64,000 bases of DNA from Peribacillus simplex (GCF_900156045.1 NZ_FTMX01000002.1:248001-312000), one strand, 5' to 3'; positions 17,718 through 29,288 are shown, counted from the first letter of the stretch. A program made the numbers and translations. The notes: generated by a model from the sequence alone, not told the origin.

Positions 17718-19085
17718 TTACGCCTCCATTAACAATAATTCTGGGTCGTTCAATAACTTTTTGATATGATTCAATGCATGTTGAGCTGTTGCTCCATCAA
17801 TCATGCGGTGATCAAAGCTCAGTGATAATGCCAGAACTGGAGCGGCGATAATTTCCCCGTCGCGTACAATTGCTTTTTCGGCAATGCGTCCAATCCCTAG
17901 AATGGCAACTTCTGGATGATTGATTACAGGTGTGAACCATTGACCGCCTGCGGAACCGATATTCGTAATGGAGCAAGAAGCACCTTTCATTTCGTTAGGA
18001 GCCAATTTGCCGTCACGGGCTTTCGTCGCTAATTCATTAATTTCTTGTGAAATAGCAAAAGTTGATTTACGATCTGCATCTTTTACAACTGGAACGAGCA
18101 ATCCTTTGTCTGTGTCTGCCGCAATTCCGATATTGTAATAGTGTTTATGGATAATCTCACTAGCCTCATCATCAAATGATGTGTTAAGCATAGGGAATTC
18201 ACGCAATGCACTTGTTAACGCTTTAACAACATAAGGTAGGAATGTAAGCTTGATTCCTTTTTGTGCAGCAATTTCCTTGAATTTCTTACGATGAGCAACC
18301 AATAGCGTCACATCGACTTCATCCATTAATGTAACATGCGGAGCTGTCTGTTTGGATTTTACCATAGCTTTGGCGATCGCTTTTCTCATGCCGCTCATTT
18401 TTTCGCGAGTTTCAGGATATTGCCCTTCTGGAATTGAAACTTTTTGTTTTTCGGTTGTTTCCGTATCATTTTGTTGTGAAGCTTCACTTTGAGCTGCCGG
18501 TTGCTGTGGAGCAGTTTTGCCGTTTTTGAAAGCATCTATGTCATCTTTCATGATGCGGCCGTTATCCCCAGAACCAGAAATCTCACGAATATTTACCCCT
18601 TGTTCGCGTGCATATTTCCTAACAGAAGGCATGGCGATGATACGTCGTGAAGGATCTGCCTCAACTTGTGGTTGTGATCCCGCGCCCGTTACACCATTAT
18701 TTTCTTGAACCGGAGCAGCCTCTTTCTTGACTTCCTGTCCAGCTTCAGCAGTCGCTTGAACCTGGGCCTCCGTATTCTTCTCACCTTCTGCCTTCGCTTC
18801 TTCTCCATGATCCCCTTTAAACTGAAGATTTTCATAACCTGGAGCATCGAATGTTACAAGTACATCGCCAACAACGGCAACCGTTCCTTCTTGAACAAGG
18901 ATTTCTTCAACGGTACCTTCCACCGGTGATGGGATTTCAACAACGGCCTTATCGTTCTGAACCTCGCAAAGCACGTCATCTTCTTGAATCTTATCTCCTG
19001 GTTTTACAAACCATTTCACTATTTCACCTTCGTGTATACCTTCTCCGATATCAGGGAGTCTAAATTGGAATGCCACTGAGTTCAA
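17718..19085 (-). CDS. pdhC: Dihydrolipoyl acetyltransferase (E2 of pyruvate dehydrogenase)
   Basis: Core of the PDH complex, moving the acetyl group from lipoyl to CoA. It has 455 residues with a single lipoyl domain (about 1-80; lipoylated Lys46 in [12 protein letters not shown]), a linker rich in Glu, Gln and Ala, a peripheral-subunit-binding domain (about 145-180, [12 protein letters not shown] and GNDGR-like SGDNGRI), a second linker, and the catalytic domain ending with the active-site [15 protein letters not shown] precedes the ATG. A gap of 112 bases separates it from pdhB, long enough for an internal promoter, though I could not pick a clear one. Confidence 0.98.
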   Translation of the reverse strand: MNSVAFQFRLPDIGEGIHEGEIVKWFVKPGDKIQEDDVLCEVQNDKAVVEIPSPVEGTVEEILVQEGTVAVVGDVLVTFDAPGYENLQFKGDHGEEAKAEGEKNTEAQVQATAEAGQEVKKEAAPVQENNGVTGAGSQPQVEADPSRRIIAMPSVRKYAREQGVNIREISGSGDNGRIMKDDIDAFKNGKTAPQQPAAQSEASQQNDTETTEKQKVSIPEGQYPETREKMSGMRKAIAKAMVKSKQTAPHVTLMDEVDVTLLVAHRKKFKEIAAQKGIKLTFLPYVVKALTSALREFPMLNTSFDDEASEIIHKHYYNIGIAADTDKGLLVPVVKDADRKSTFAISQEINELATKARDGKLAPNEMKGASCSITNIGSAGGQWFTPVINHPEVAILGIGRIAEKAIVRDGEIIAAPVLALSLSFDHRMIDGATAQHALNHIKKLLNDPELLLMEA

Positions 19086-19197
19086 CCTCCTATATTAAAT
19101 CATACTTAGTGCTTTGAATAAAGTCCTTTATCTTGCATTACCGTTAATGCGATATTACTTTCCCAAGTAGGACATTCATTCCCATTACTTAAGATTG

Positions 19198-20175
19198 TTA
19201 AAACTTCAAGACTTTAGTCGCCGTTTCAATAATGTCTTTATAATTAGGGAGCCATACTGTTTCAGCTTGTGAAAACGGGAATACCGTATCAGCCGCCGCC
19301 ACTCGCAGTACTGGAGCATCCAAGCTCAAAATGGCACGTTCGTTAATTTCCGCTACGACATTCGCTGCAATACCAGCTTGCTTTTGTGCTTCTTGAACAA
19401 CGATAGCGCGTCCAGTTTTTTCTACAGAAGCAATGATTGTATCGATATCCAATGGAGATACAGTCCGTAAGTCGACCACTTCGACGGAATGACCTTCCTT
19501 AGCCAATTCCTCAGCTGCCTTGATGGATTCCTGTACCATCGCACCATACGTAATGATGGATAAATCCGTTCCTTCTCTTTTCACATCGGCTTTTCCTAAT
19601 GGAATTGTATATTCTTCTTCAGGAACTTCCTGACGGAAAGAGCGGTACAATTTCATGTGCTCAAGGAAAATGACAGGGTCATTATCACGAATAGCTGAAA
19701 TCAATAAGCCTTTTGCATCGTAAGGAGTGGAAGGGATAACTACCTTTAACCCTGGTTGCTGAGCCATTAAACCTTCCAAGCTATCAGCGTGCATTTCCGG
19801 AGTATGCACTCCGCCCCCAAAAGGTGAGCGAATTGTAACCGGTGCACTGTAACGTCCGCCTGAACGGTAGCGCATACGAGCAAGCTGACCGCTTACGGAA
19901 TCCATTACTTCATATACAAACCCGAAGAATTGAATTTCAGGAACAGGACGGAAACCTTGTAAAGAAAGACCGACCGCTAATCCACCGATTCCAGATTCAG
20001 CAAGAGGTGTATCGAATACACGATCTTCACCGAATTCTTTTTGAAGATTTTCCGTTGCACGGAAAACTCCTCCATTAACACCAACATCTTCCCCAAAAAC
20101 GAGTACATTCTCGTCATTCTTAAGTTCTGTACGTAATGCTTCTGTAATTGCTTGAATCATCGTCAATTGAGCCAT
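19198..20175 (-). CDS. pdhB: Pyruvate dehydrogenase E1 beta subunit
   Basis: Forms the alpha2-beta2 thiamine-diphosphate decarboxylase with PdhA. It has 325 residues, with the family start [18 protein letters not shown], the ThDP-contact region [49 protein letters not shown], and a transketolase C-terminal domain ([16 protein letters not shown] and [11 protein letters not shown]). It begins 3 bases after the pdhA stop. Neighbours make PDH rather than branched-chain dehydrogenase the clear choice. Confidence 0.97.
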   Translation of the reverse strand: MAQLTMIQAITEALRTELKNDENVLVFGEDVGVNGGVFRATENLQKEFGEDRVFDTPLAESGIGGLAVGLSLQGFRPVPEIQFFGFVYEVMDSVSGQLARMRYRSGGRYSAPVTIRSPFGGGVHTPEMHADSLEGLMAQQPGLKVVIPSTPYDAKGLLISAIRDNDPVIFLEHMKLYRSFRQEVPEEEYTIPLGKADVKREGTDLSIITYGAMVQESIKAAEELAKEGHSVEVVDLRTVSPLDIDTIIASVEKTGRAIVVQEAQKQAGIAANVVAEINERAILSLDAPVLRVAAADTVFPFSQAETVWLPNYKDIIETATKVLKF

Positions 20176-20178
20176 GGC

Positions 20179-21387
<1,209 letters not shown>

Positions 21388-21899
21388 TTATTTTTCCCTT
21401 AAGACCAATCCTCAAACGTGGATATGCTTAATATGTCTCAATCTTATTCTGTACCATAAAAAAAATCAAGGAAAATGATACAAGAATTTTTATAGATTAA
21501 GTTTACAAGATGAATTAACATCAAGTCAATCACTTGGAGTTCCTTATAATTTTGATTTAATAGAAATTCTAATACTCACTCTTCTTCTCTGTATCAGTTT
21601 TCACTTTATAACTGTACTATTAAATTTCCCCTAATTTTCAATTTAAGGACGGCGAGGGATAACATTTAAATCCCCCAGCATATCTGAACGATTCCAAAAC
21701 CGCTTTAACTATAGGCATTTGAGCCTTCGGAATAATATTCCAAAAAAGTACTCAAACGCTTTCATTTAAGTCTGCTGTTAGAATTTTGATTATCGTTTTT
21801 TTTTAGTACAGGTATGAAAATTCCGCATCAAGCTGGTTGCACAAAAAAAGACCATTCTAGATTTTTTCAGTCCATAATTGAACTGGATTGAACAAAATA

Positions 21900-21929
21900 T
21901 GGGCTGTGAGTGAGAATCACAGCCCATCA
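21900..21929 (-). terminator. ykyA terminator
   Basis: GGGCTGTGA / TCACAGCCC stem; the T tail on the minus strand is weak (ATATTTTG). Confidence 0.65.
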
Positions 21930-21938
21930 TTATTTATA

Positions 21939-22601
21939 TTATTTTGTTGAATCAGCCATTTCTATGCCGGAACTATCATAAAAACTTTCTTTTTTTTGAT
22001 TTGATTTTTCCGTTAATGCATTAAATTCCTCATTCGCTTTCAATACTTTTGTATAAGAGGTATTTATTTTCTCGATTTGCACTTGTAATTCATCCATTTT
22101 CAAATCCTCTTTTTTAAATAGTTCATATAATTCACGATCATAAGCAAGACTTTGTTGATATGCATCATATAAATTATCGTAGGTGCTATAGCGCTCACTC
22201 ATGACTTTTTTCATTTCAGTCGCTTCTTTTTTTATTTTTTTATCCTCTATTTTCCCGATTTGTTCATCTATCTGATTGAATTGTTCTTTTGAGGATTGCA
22301 TACTGCTTTGTTCCTTTTCAATTATTTTTTCCCTTTGGTCGATATTCTTGGCGGCTTCATCTGAAAGCTCGACGATCTGTTCATAATCATCCAAACCAAG
22401 TTTAATGATTTTCTCATATTTTTCTTTTTCTTTTTTCTCCAAATCATTAAGAGGCTCTTGATGCTCAGTGAAATCACTTTCCTTTTCTGCAGTTTTCTCT
22501 AGGATTTTGTGGATTCTTTCTTCCGGTGAACCATTAAAACAACCAGTCAAGATCACTAAAGAAAGAAGTAAAATAACATATGGACCAAAACGATTCAACA
22601 T
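21939..22601 (-). CDS. ykyA: YkyA-family putative cell-wall lipoprotein
   Basis: A 220-residue lipoprotein: signal peptide and lipobox LTGC with Cys21, then a long, highly charged, heptad-rich helical region (about 28-215) with many Lys, Glu and Gln, likely a coiled coil. The YkyA/YkyA-like family has no proven function; it is found next to pdhA in Bacillus, as here. It would sit on the outer face of the membrane. It is a single-gene unit with its own terminator. Confidence 0.8.
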   Translation of the reverse strand: MLNRFGPYVILLLSLVILTGCFNGSPEERIHKILEKTAEKESDFTEHQEPLNDLEKKEKEKYEKIIKLGLDDYEQIVELSDEAAKNIDQREKIIEKEQSSMQSSKEQFNQIDEQIGKIEDKKIKKEATEMKKVMSERYSTYDNLYDAYQQSLAYDRELYELFKKEDLKMDELQVQIEKINTSYTKVLKANEEFNALTEKSNQKKESFYDSSGIEMADSTK

Positions 22602-22812
22602 AGACAGCTCCTTCTGATAGTACTTCGAAGATTCATATTCTCTAAATTAACTTATTAGCCGCAGACACTTGTTACAATCATATTCCGAACAGGTTTTTTT
22701 CATTACTGGGCTCTAGCCTACACCCTTTAAACCTTACTGCATAGGCTGTAGGGACCGTTTCAAATCAGAATGGTCAGCATTTTAATAATACAAAAACGGA
22801 GGTATGAAATTT

Positions 22813-22968
22813 ATGTATGGAGGTTACAACCAGGAATGTTGTTATCCGGTTTCCGTTGCACCCAGCTATGGTTATGGTGATCAATGTTGTGGAGGCTTTG
22901 GAAGCGGCTTCGCCATAATCATTGTCCTGTTCATTCTGTTAATCATTGTCGGAGCGTGCTTGTGCTAA
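22813..22968 (+). CDS. YjcZ-type sporulation-associated small membrane peptide
   Basis: A 51-residue peptide beginning MYGGYNQECCYPVSVAPS, followed by a Gly/Cys-rich part (QCCGGFGSGF) and a single hydrophobic helix (FAIIIVLFILLIIVGACLC). The GF-FAIIIVLFILLIIVGA ending is the hallmark of the YjcZ family found in spore-forming Bacillus. GGAGGT at 22798-22803 touches an ATG at 22804 but is 9 bases from the ATG at 22813, so the latter is used. Its role in the spore is not defined. Confidence 0.85.
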   Translation: MYGGYNQECCYPVSVAPSYGYGDQCCGGFGSGFAIIIVLFILLIIVGACLC

Positions 22969-23078
22969 CCAGATAATTACTATTACCTTTACCCGAAAAT
23001 GTTAACTATCTACCCTGATTCACAAAAAATGATTTATTTTTTTAAAATAGACCTCAACACGCAAATAATATAATGGCC

Positions 23079-23109
23079 GGGATAGGAATTAATGACTTGA
23101 TTCCATCCC
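23079..23109 (+). terminator. Possible terminator of the YjcZ-type gene
   Basis: GGGATAGGAAT / ATTCCATCCC imperfect stem with a ten-base loop; the T tail is interrupted (TTCCATTTTTC). Weak. Confidence 0.4.
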
Positions 23110-23208
23110 TTCCATTTTTCTTTCATTAGTTCATCCATTAACTTTCAGTATTTTTTTTGTTAAAATAATCCTATACATATTATAAGAATTTTTGTGGGGT
23201 GAAAGATT

Positions 23209-23763
23209 ATGCTTACCATGGATGATTTTGTTAATGAAGACGATCCAATCTTAAGGCAAGTCGCGGTAGAGGTTCCGCTTCCGGCATCAAATGAAGATAA
23301 GCAACTTTTAGTCAGCTTGATGGAATATGTCCAAAACAGCCAGAAGCCCGATATTGCTGCACTATACGGGTTAAGGGCAGGAATTGGCTTGGCTGCACCA
23401 CAGGTGAATGTTTCAAAAAGGATGATCGCGGTTCATTTGAAAGAAAACGATGGTCAACTGTATAGCTATGCACTTTTCAACCCTAAACTGATCAGCCATT
23501 CAGTGGAAAAAGCATATTTGACATCCGGAGAAGGCTGCCTTTCCGTAAATCGTCCCGTTTCCGGTTATGTGCCCCGTTATGCTCGAATAACGGTTGTGGG
23601 TACGGACCTGGAAGGAAAATCGGTTCAACTCCGCCTGAAAGGCATCGCAGCCATTTGCTTTCAACATGAAATTGATCACCTTAATGGAATCATGTTTTAT
23701 GATCATATCAATCCGGAAGACCCCTATGCCATTCCGGAAAATTCAATTGCGGTGGAAAGGTAA
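23209..23763 (+). CDS. def: Peptide deformylase
   Basis: Removes the formyl group from the N-terminal methionine of new proteins; a Fe2+/Zn2+ enzyme acting at the ribosome. It has 184 residues, the length of the Gram-positive type 2 deformylases. The three motifs are GIGLAAPQ (58-65), EGCLS (Cys110) and QHEIDHLNG (152-160) with metal histidines 153 and 157. The ATG at 23209 follows GGGGTGA. It corresponds by position to B. subtilis defB/ykrB. Confidence 0.96.
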   Translation: MLTMDDFVNEDDPILRQVAVEVPLPASNEDKQLLVSLMEYVQNSQKPDIAALYGLRAGIGLAAPQVNVSKRMIAVHLKENDGQLYSYALFNPKLISHSVEKAYLTSGEGCLSVNRPVSGYVPRYARITVVGTDLEGKSVQLRLKGIAAICFQHEIDHLNGIMFYDHINPEDPYAIPENSIAVER

Positions 23764-23769
23764 CGTAAT

Positions 23770-23810
23770 AAGCAAAACCCCCGTCTGTTGGCTGACGGGG
23801 GTTTTGCTTT
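23770..23810. terminator. Bidirectional terminator between def and ykrA
   Basis: AAGCAAAACCCCCGTC / GACGGGGGTTTTGCTT, a 16-base stem; serves both convergent genes. Confidence 0.93.
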
Positions 23811-24578
23811 TTATATCAGTTCAAGTTCCTTCAAACCAAAAAGTATGCCATCATCATCGACATCCTTCGTTACAAAGTCGGCCTCTTGCTTCACAAGTTG
23901 ACCGGCATTCCCCATTGCCACGCCATATCCCGCTACTTTTAACATCTCTATATCATTTAGGCCATCTCCAAAGGCGTAAACATCCTCCAGAGCAAAACCG
24001 ACTTTTTCCATTAATATTTTAATGCCTTCAGCTTTTGAACCCCCGAATGGAAGTACATCCGTTGAATACTCATGCCATCTGATGAAATGAAAGTCATCAT
24101 ATTTCCCAACAAAGTTCCCTTCTTCATCTTCCGAACAGAATAATAAGGCTTGGTATATATCATGGTCCTCATAAAAATCTGCCACATGTTCAGGGTGGGG
24201 AAACTTCAGGCTGCTCAATGCTTCTTCAATTCTGCTATGATGTGGAACACTCGATTTCATCGTCTCCTCATTCATGAAAACGATCGGTATTTCATTTTTT
24301 TCAGCATGTTCGTGAAGCCTCTTTATCTCAGGTATGCTCAAAGGGTTTTTATAAACGACTTTCCCTTCAAAAACAACGTATTGTCCATTGAAACTTACGA
24401 ATGTATCGATGCCAAGCTCTTCCCTTAAAGATTCGAACATAAACGGAGCCCTTCCAGTGGCAATCGCTACAAAAACCCCGCTATCCTGCAGTTGCTTAAT
24501 GGCTTTTTTTGTTGAAGCAGGTAACTTTTTTTCATGATCAAGCAATGTTCCGTCAATATCAAAGAATACGATTTTCAC
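23811..24578 (-). CDS. ykrA: HAD superfamily Cof-type sugar/nucleotide phosphatase
   Basis: A 255-residue HAD hydrolase of the Cof (IIB) type. Motif I is FFDIDGTLLD with nucleophile Asp7 and Asp9, motif II lies in IATGRAP, and motifs III/IV are in the C-terminal part, KAEGIKILME and FGDGLNDIEML. A central cap domain covers about residues 80-180. Such enzymes dephosphorylate sugar phosphates or flavin precursors; the substrate is not predictable here. The start is GTG at 24578. Convergent with def, as in B. subtilis. Confidence 0.85.
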   Translation of the reverse strand: MKIVFFDIDGTLLDHEKKLPASTKKAIKQLQDSGVFVAIATGRAPFMFESLREELGIDTFVSFNGQYVVFEGKVVYKNPLSIPEIKRLHEHAEKNEIPIVFMNEETMKSSVPHHSRIEEALSSLKFPHPEHVADFYEDHDIYQALLFCSEDEEGNFVGKYDDFHFIRWHEYSTDVLPFGGSKAEGIKILMEKVGFALEDVYAFGDGLNDIEMLKVAGYGVAMGNAGQLVKQEADFVTKDVDDDGILFGLKELELI

Positions 24579-24841
24579 TAACGATTCACTTCCAATTCAT
24601 TCATTTTTTCCTTTTTTAATATGTACCCATTTAATAATTGTCATCAAGATAAGTCAAGTAACACAACCGGATTCCACTCATTTCACGTTTTTTATTCATG
24701 AATGGGCATATACTATGCTTAATAGAAACAACTCAGGCTTCCTTAGAATACTTTCTCCATCCTTCTTGCCTCCATAATCCCAACTGCTTGTTTGTATGAG
24801 CCTTTTTTTTCAAAAATGGGCCAAGTACCTGTAAAGACGTA

Positions 24842-24869
24842 TTTACATTATTGAATAATCCTATACAAT
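24842..24869 (+). promoter_or_regulatory. Promoter of the 23-aa peptide gene
   Basis: TTTACA at 24842-24847, a 16-base spacer and TACAAT at 24864-24869, each differing from consensus by one base. It lies 25 bases before the ATG. I see nothing in the rest of the 24579-24840 gap. Confidence 0.6.
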
Positions 24870-24893
24870 AATAATTAAGGGAGCGTGATCACC

Positions 24894-24965
24894 ATGTTAA
24901 AAAAGCTTCGTAAAAAGCTTGCTAAACAGTGGAATGATCTTTTAAGAAAAAAATCTATCGCATGA
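24894..24965 (+). CDS. 23-residue cationic amphipathic peptide
   Basis: A very short but well-formed gene: promoter-like boxes, AAGGGAG ribosome site 9 bases before the ATG, 23 codons and a TGA stop. The peptide starts MLKKLRKKLAKQWNDLL and has seven Lys, two Arg and one Asp (net about +8). Leu/Trp residues at positions 2, 5, 9, 13, 16 and 17 would line one face of a helix, giving an amphipathic membrane- or RNA-binding peptide. I do not recognise it. It could also be a regulatory leader peptide for a transcript running towards rpoY. Coding status is inferred. Confidence 0.55.
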   Translation: MLKKLRKKLAKQWNDLLRKKSIA

Positions 24966-25018
24966 TTTGCCACTCATTCCTGTCTTGGCCGTCATCCATA
25001 TGCGAATTTTTTTCGGAC

Positions 25019-25050
25019 AGCCCTTCAAAAACTTGCGGAGGGCTTCTTCC
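25019..25050 (+). terminator. Probable terminator of the 23-aa peptide transcript
   Basis: AGCCCTTC / GGAGGGCT stem with a ten-base loop, followed by a broken T run (TCTTCCTTGTT). Confidence 0.5.
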
Positions 25051-25348
25051 TTGTTGTAAAGTTCTTGTTAAGCATTCTTTCTATCTTGGCTTTTATATAG
25101 TCAGGTGAATACATATTTCAATAAAGATATGAGTCGTTGTGTTTTCATGAAACGCTGTACACAGTCGTACGGCATTAATTAGAAAGAAATCGTTTACGAA
25201 AAAAAAAGATCCCATGATTTAAGTTTTACACATGGCAAAAACGGATAGGATATAAGATAGAGGAAGACACAATTGGATTGATACCAGAATTGGCCATCTA
25301 TTTTCTATTTTTTTATATACTTTTATACATTGGTATATTTAATTCATC

Positions 25349-25388
25349 AAACCCCTTCCGTTTTTATGGCGGAGCTGGGTTTATTTTT
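25349..25388 (+). terminator. Hairpin upstream of rpoY (terminator or attenuator)
   Basis: AAACCC and GGGTTT flank an inner CCG / CGG pairing, followed by ATTTTTA. It lies about 85 bases before rpoY and could insulate it or attenuate a longer transcript. Confidence 0.4.
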
Positions 25389-25470
25389 ACATGATGTTGA
25401 AAAACATGAAAAAATTGTTGTTTTTATATATAATGAAAAAAGCAATGCAAACAAGTGAGGAGAGATTAAA

Positions 25471-25680
25471 ATGGTTTTTAAGGTATACTATCAAGTAACC
25501 ATATCAGAGGTTCCCATCAGGGAGAATACTAAAACAATGTTTGTCGAAGGTGAATCCGTTCGTGACGTTCGTTTAAAATTAAAAAAGGAACCTTATAACG
25601 TAGAAATCGTATTACCCGTAACCGGAGCATATTTAGAATACGAAAAACAAAATGAAGATTACAAAGTATTGGAGCTATAA
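25471..25680 (+). CDS. rpoY: RNA polymerase epsilon subunit
   Basis: A 69-residue small subunit of Gram-positive RNA polymerase (formerly YkzG/DUF1447). It binds near the beta' jaw and secondary channel; its fold resembles phage Gp2. The start VFKVYYQVTISEVPIRENTKTMFVEGES and the end AYLEYEKQNEDYKVLEL are the family signatures. The ATG follows GAGGAG. It is 3 bases upstream of rnjA, a conserved pair in Bacillus, so the two are co-transcribed. Confidence 0.95.
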   Translation: MVFKVYYQVTISEVPIRENTKTMFVEGESVRDVRLKLKKEPYNVEIVLPVTGAYLEYEKQNEDYKVLEL

Positions 25681-25683
25681 TTT

Positions 25684-27354
25684 ATGAAATTCGTAAAAAA
25701 CGATCAAACAGCTGTATTCGCCCTGGGCGGTTTAGGCGAAATCGGTAAGAACACATATGCTGTTCAGTTTCAAGATGAAATCATCATCATCGATGCTGGA
25801 ATTAAATTTCCTGAAGATGAGCTTCTCGGTATTGATTATGTGATTCCAGATTACAGCTATTTAGAGAAAAATGTAGATAAAATTAAAGGTGTTTTCATCA
25901 CCCATGGCCATGAAGACCATATTGGCGGGATTCCTTATTTACTTAGAAAAGTAAATGTCCCTGTGTACGGCGGGAAACTGGCACTTGGACTGCTTCGTAA
26001 TAAATTGGAAGAACACGGCCTTTTACGTCAGACAACCATGATAGAAATCAGTGAAGATGAAGTGATCAAGTTCCGGAAAACGTCCGTCTCATTCTTCCGC
26101 ACAACTCACAGTATCCCTGATTCTTATGGAATCGTTGTAAAAACACCACCTGGACAAATTGTCCATACTGGTGATTTTAAATTCGACTTCACACCAGTGG
26201 GCGAACCTGCAAACTTGACCAAGATGGCTGAAATCGGTAAAGAAGGTGTATTGTGCTTACTCTCGGATAGCACAAATAGTGAAGTGCAGAGCTTTACTAT
26301 GTCCGAAAGCCGTGTCGGCGATACCATTCAAGACATTTTCCGTAAGGTTGACGGCCGGATTATTTTTGCAACGTTTGCATCGAACATCCATCGCCTTCAG
26401 CAAGTTGTTGAAGCAGCCGTGGCTAACGGCCGTAAAATAGCCGTTTTTGGCCGAAGCATGGATTCAGCCATATCAATCGGACAAGATCTTGGTTATATCG
26501 TAGCGCCTAAAGATACATTTATCGATGTACAGCAATTGAATCGTATGCCGGCGAATAAAGTAACCATCCTTTGTACAGGCAGTCAAGGTGAACCGATGGC
26601 AGCTCTATCGCGCATAGCGAATGGCACTCACCGTCAGATTCAAATCATTCCTGGTGATACTGTAGTATTTTCATCTTCACCTATCCCAGGCAACACAATC
26701 AGTGTTTCCAGAACGATCAATCAATTATATCGTGCAGGAGCAGACGTCATTTCCGGTCCTTTGAATGACATTCATACATCAGGACATGGAGGACAGCAGG
26801 AACAAAAGCTGATGCTTCGTTTGATAAAACCAAAATTCTTCATGCCCATCCATGGTGAATACCGTATGCAAAAACTACATGCCCGCCATGCAGTCGATTG
26901 CGGAGTTCCGGAAGAAAATTGCTTTATCATGGATAATGGTGAAGTACTTTCCTTAAGTGAAAACACAGCACAAATCGCTGGTAAAATCCCTTCAGGTTCG
27001 GTTTATATCGATGGAAGCGGCATCGGGGATATCGGTAATATCGTTCTCCGTGATCGTCGGATCCTTTCCGAGGAAGGCCTTGTCGTTGTCGTTGTCAGCA
27101 TCAATATGAAGGAATTCAAAATTGCATCCGGACCTGACATCATCTCACGCGGATTTGTTTATATGAGAGAATCAGGAGACCTTATCAGCGATGCTCAATC
27201 CTTGATAACTAAGCATTTAAATAAGGTGATGGATCGCAAAACTACACAATGGTCTGAAATTAAAAATGAAATTACAGACACTTTATCTCCATTCCTATAT
27301 GAAAAAACTAAACGCCGTCCAATGATCCTGCCGATCATCATGGAAGTCCAATAA
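25684..27354 (+). CDS. rnjA: Ribonuclease J1
   Basis: Metallo-beta-lactamase/beta-CASP RNase with 5'-3' exo- and endonuclease activity, central to mRNA turnover and 16S maturation. It has 556 residues. The zinc motif HGHEDH is at 74-79, further ligands are in [11 protein letters not shown] and HTGDFKFD, the beta-CASP domain includes [13 protein letters not shown] and GSQGEP, and the C-terminal [14 protein letters not shown] supplies another His. The translation starts 3 bases after rpoY. SR1P in this window belongs to a family that modulates GapA-RNase J1 contact. Confidence 0.97.
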   Translation: MKFVKNDQTAVFALGGLGEIGKNTYAVQFQDEIIIIDAGIKFPEDELLGIDYVIPDYSYLEKNVDKIKGVFITHGHEDHIGGIPYLLRKVNVPVYGGKLALGLLRNKLEEHGLLRQTTMIEISEDEVIKFRKTSVSFFRTTHSIPDSYGIVVKTPPGQIVHTGDFKFDFTPVGEPANLTKMAEIGKEGVLCLLSDSTNSEVQSFTMSESRVGDTIQDIFRKVDGRIIFATFASNIHRLQQVVEAAVANGRKIAVFGRSMDSAISIGQDLGYIVAPKDTFIDVQQLNRMPANKVTILCTGSQGEPMAALSRIANGTHRQIQIIPGDTVVFSSSPIPGNTISVSRTINQLYRAGADVISGPLNDIHTSGHGGQQEQKLMLRLIKPKFFMPIHGEYRMQKLHARHAVDCGVPEENCFIMDNGEVLSLSENTAQIAGKIPSGSVYIDGSGIGDIGNIVLRDRRILSEEGLVVVVVSINMKEFKIASGPDIISRGFVYMRESGDLISDAQSLITKHLNKVMDRKTTQWSEIKNEITDTLSPFLYEKTKRRPMILPIIMEVQ

Positions 27355-27358
27355 TATT

Positions 27359-27390
27359 AAAAGCCCAGCCATTGATGGCTGGGCTTTTTT
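27359..27390 (+). terminator. rnjA terminator
   Basis: AAAAGCCCAGCC / GGCTGGGCTTTT with a short ATTGAT loop and T run. Confidence 0.92.
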
Positions 27391-27435
27391 GTGTGGATAA
27401 AAAGTGCGCGCTGCCCGAAATTGAGCAAGCCTTGC

Positions 27436-28095
27436 TTATTCCACAATTTTTTTTTCAAAGCGATTGATGTCCGAATCCGCGCCGATGACGATCAAAATAT
27501 CACCTTTATGAATTAAATCGCTCGCTTGTGGGGAGACATTTATTTCGTTCCCTCTTTTGATCGCGACTATATTCAGCCCATAATGAGCACGGATATCAAG
27601 GTCAAATATCGAGTTTCCATTCATCTTTTGGCTTGCAACAATTTCGACGATGGAGTGTTCATCAGAAAGCTCCAAATAATCGAGAATATTATTGGAGACG
27701 ATATTATGGGCAATCCTTCTCCCCATATCCCGTTCGGGGTGAACGACATAGTCAGCCCCGATTTTACGAAGAACCTTCTCATGATAATCATTTTGCGCTT
27801 TAACTGTAACATTCCCGACACCCAATTCCTTAAGCATGAGAGTCGTCAATATACTCGCTTGAATATTCTCGCCAATCGCTACAATGACGTGATCAAAATT
27901 CCGAATCCCTATGTTCCTCAGTACATTTTCATCTGTCGTATCCCCTACTACGGCATGTGAAGCTATTCTGGCAAATTCATTCACTCGATCTTCGTCAGCA
28001 TCGATAGCCAGAACCCCTAATCCTTCTTCAGCTAATGTCTTGACTATGCTGCCGCCAAAACGGCCAAGTCCAATCACCGCAAATTCTTTTTTCAC
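27436..28095 (-). CDS. ktrC: Potassium channel regulatory subunit KtrC (RCK domain)
   Basis: Cytosolic gating ring of the Ktr potassium uptake system, pairing with a KtrB/KtrD membrane subunit not encoded here. It has 219 residues: RCK_N with the nucleotide fold IGLGRFGGSIVKTLAEEG (about 8-25), then RCK_C (about 135-219), where family members bind c-di-AMP. The start is GTG at 28095 with GGAGGG six bases upstream. It stands alone, as in B. subtilis (ykqB). KtrA is a close alternative; position favours KtrC. Confidence 0.88.
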   Translation of the reverse strand: MKKEFAVIGLGRFGGSIVKTLAEEGLGVLAIDADEDRVNEFARIASHAVVGDTTDENVLRNIGIRNFDHVIVAIGENIQASILTTLMLKELGVGNVTVKAQNDYHEKVLRKIGADYVVHPERDMGRRIAHNIVSNNILDYLELSDEHSIVEIVASQKMNGNSIFDLDIRAHYGLNIVAIKRGNEINVSPQASDLIHKGDILIVIGADSDINRFEKKIVE

Positions 28096-28137
28096 AATAA
28101 GCCCTCCAACGTCATTCGTTCTCTCTTTAGAGCATGT

Positions 28138-29268
28138 TCACGCTTCGCTTCCTTTAAACGTTATATAGTCCGTTAAGTGATTGATCGCGAGTTCTATCGC
28201 AGTTTCATCCGGACTTAACTTAGCGTGGTGCAATCCGTAATCCGATGAAACCCCCAGCCAGAACATGAATCCTGGAATTTCCTTTAACATATAACCAAAA
28301 TCTTCACCAGTCATCGCTTCCGTACAGCGATGCAAATGAACATCAGTTGACTTCTCTGTAAATTCCATGAATTCCCTGGTCAACCGTTCTTCATTATACA
28401 CCTGGTGATACATCGCGCCATAGTCGATTTCAGCCAAGCACTCATATCCCACTTGTAGGCCATCCACAAGCGCTTTTATTCTTGACTTGACCTTTACCAT
28501 CGATTCGGGGTTAAGGGTGCGTATTGTGCCTTCTAACCGCGCTGTTTCCGCAATAATATTTTGAACTGTGCCTCCAGTGATCTTTCCAACTGTAATGACT
28601 GCTGAATCAAGTGGATTGACATTCCTAGAAACGATGGTTTGCAGCTGCCCTACTAGCGAACATGCCGCAATGACCATGTCATTTGTTTCATGCGGATAGG
28701 CTGCATGCCCTCCTTTCCCCCTCAAATCGATGAATAATTCAGATGTATTGGCAAATAGAAGCCCTTCTTTAACGGCAATCGTCCCAACTGGGTACTCTGG
28801 GGCAATATGTAAAGCAAGAATCATATCCGGCTTCCATTTTTTCATCGTTTCCGATTTAAGCATTGGCTCAGCTCCGCCAGGACCCTCTTCCGCAGGCTGG
28901 AAGATGAATAGCAAGTCATCATCGATCGGATTTTCGGTGAAATATGTCAATAATCCCAAACCTATGCTCATATGAAAATCATGACCGCAGGCATGCATAT
29001 ATTCCTCGTGGTTGGATGCGAACGGCAATCCGGTTTCCTCTTTTATCGGCAATCCGTCAATATCAGCCCGGTAGCCAATTGTTTTTCGCGGGTTCATTCC
29101 CTTCACTTTCACGAATATCCCAGTCCGCCAAGTTTCTATTTCCATTCGCTCCTGGGCCAGTTTCGTTATGTAATTCAATAGGTATTGCTGCGTCTTGAAT
29201 TCTTTGAATCCTATCTCCGGTATTTGATGCAAATCACGCCGGATCTCGGCAAAAGGATTTATTTTCAC
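28138..29268 (-). CDS. dapL: N-acetyldiaminopimelate deacetylase
   Basis: M20-type metallohydrolase removing acetyl from N-acetyl-LL-diaminopimelate, the last step of the acetylase branch to diaminopimelate and lysine. It has 376 residues. It shows [23 protein letters not shown] at the start, the metal-binding [13 protein letters not shown], and [14 protein letters not shown]. The GTG at 29268 has GGAGG seven bases upstream; the longer frame to 29310 reads through the dapH-dapL hairpin and is rejected. It lies 67 bases after dapH (B. subtilis ykuR). Its acetyl-diaminopimelate substrate is made by PatA, also in this window. Confidence 0.93.
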   Translation of the reverse strand: MKINPFAEIRRDLHQIPEIGFKEFKTQQYLLNYITKLAQERMEIETWRTGIFVKVKGMNPRKTIGYRADIDGLPIKEETGLPFASNHEEYMHACGHDFHMSIGLGLLTYFTENPIDDDLLFIFQPAEEGPGGAEPMLKSETMKKWKPDMILALHIAPEYPVGTIAVKEGLLFANTSELFIDLRGKGGHAAYPHETNDMVIAACSLVGQLQTIVSRNVNPLDSAVITVGKITGGTVQNIIAETARLEGTIRTLNPESMVKVKSRIKALVDGLQVGYECLAEIDYGAMYHQVYNEERLTREFMEFTEKSTDVHLHRCTEAMTGEDFGYMLKEIPGFMFWLGVSSDYGLHHAKLSPDETAIELAINHLTDYITFKGSEA

Positions 29269-29288
29269 ATTATTTCCTCCTATACAGA

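Larger units (their letters stand above)
24966..25470. other. Non-coding gap between the small peptide and rpoY
   Basis: Contains a weak terminator at 25019-25044 and a second hairpin with T tail at 25349-25388; the remainder is AT-rich leader/promoter sequence for rpoY-rnjA, with a TATAAT near 25430. I found no convincing gene. Confidence 0.5.

Noticed and set aside
25130..25200. Sequences resembling catabolite-responsive elements (TGAAACGCTGTACA and GAAATCGTTTACG).
   Set aside because: Both miss invariant positions of the consensus or have the wrong centre spacing, and lie far from a promoter.
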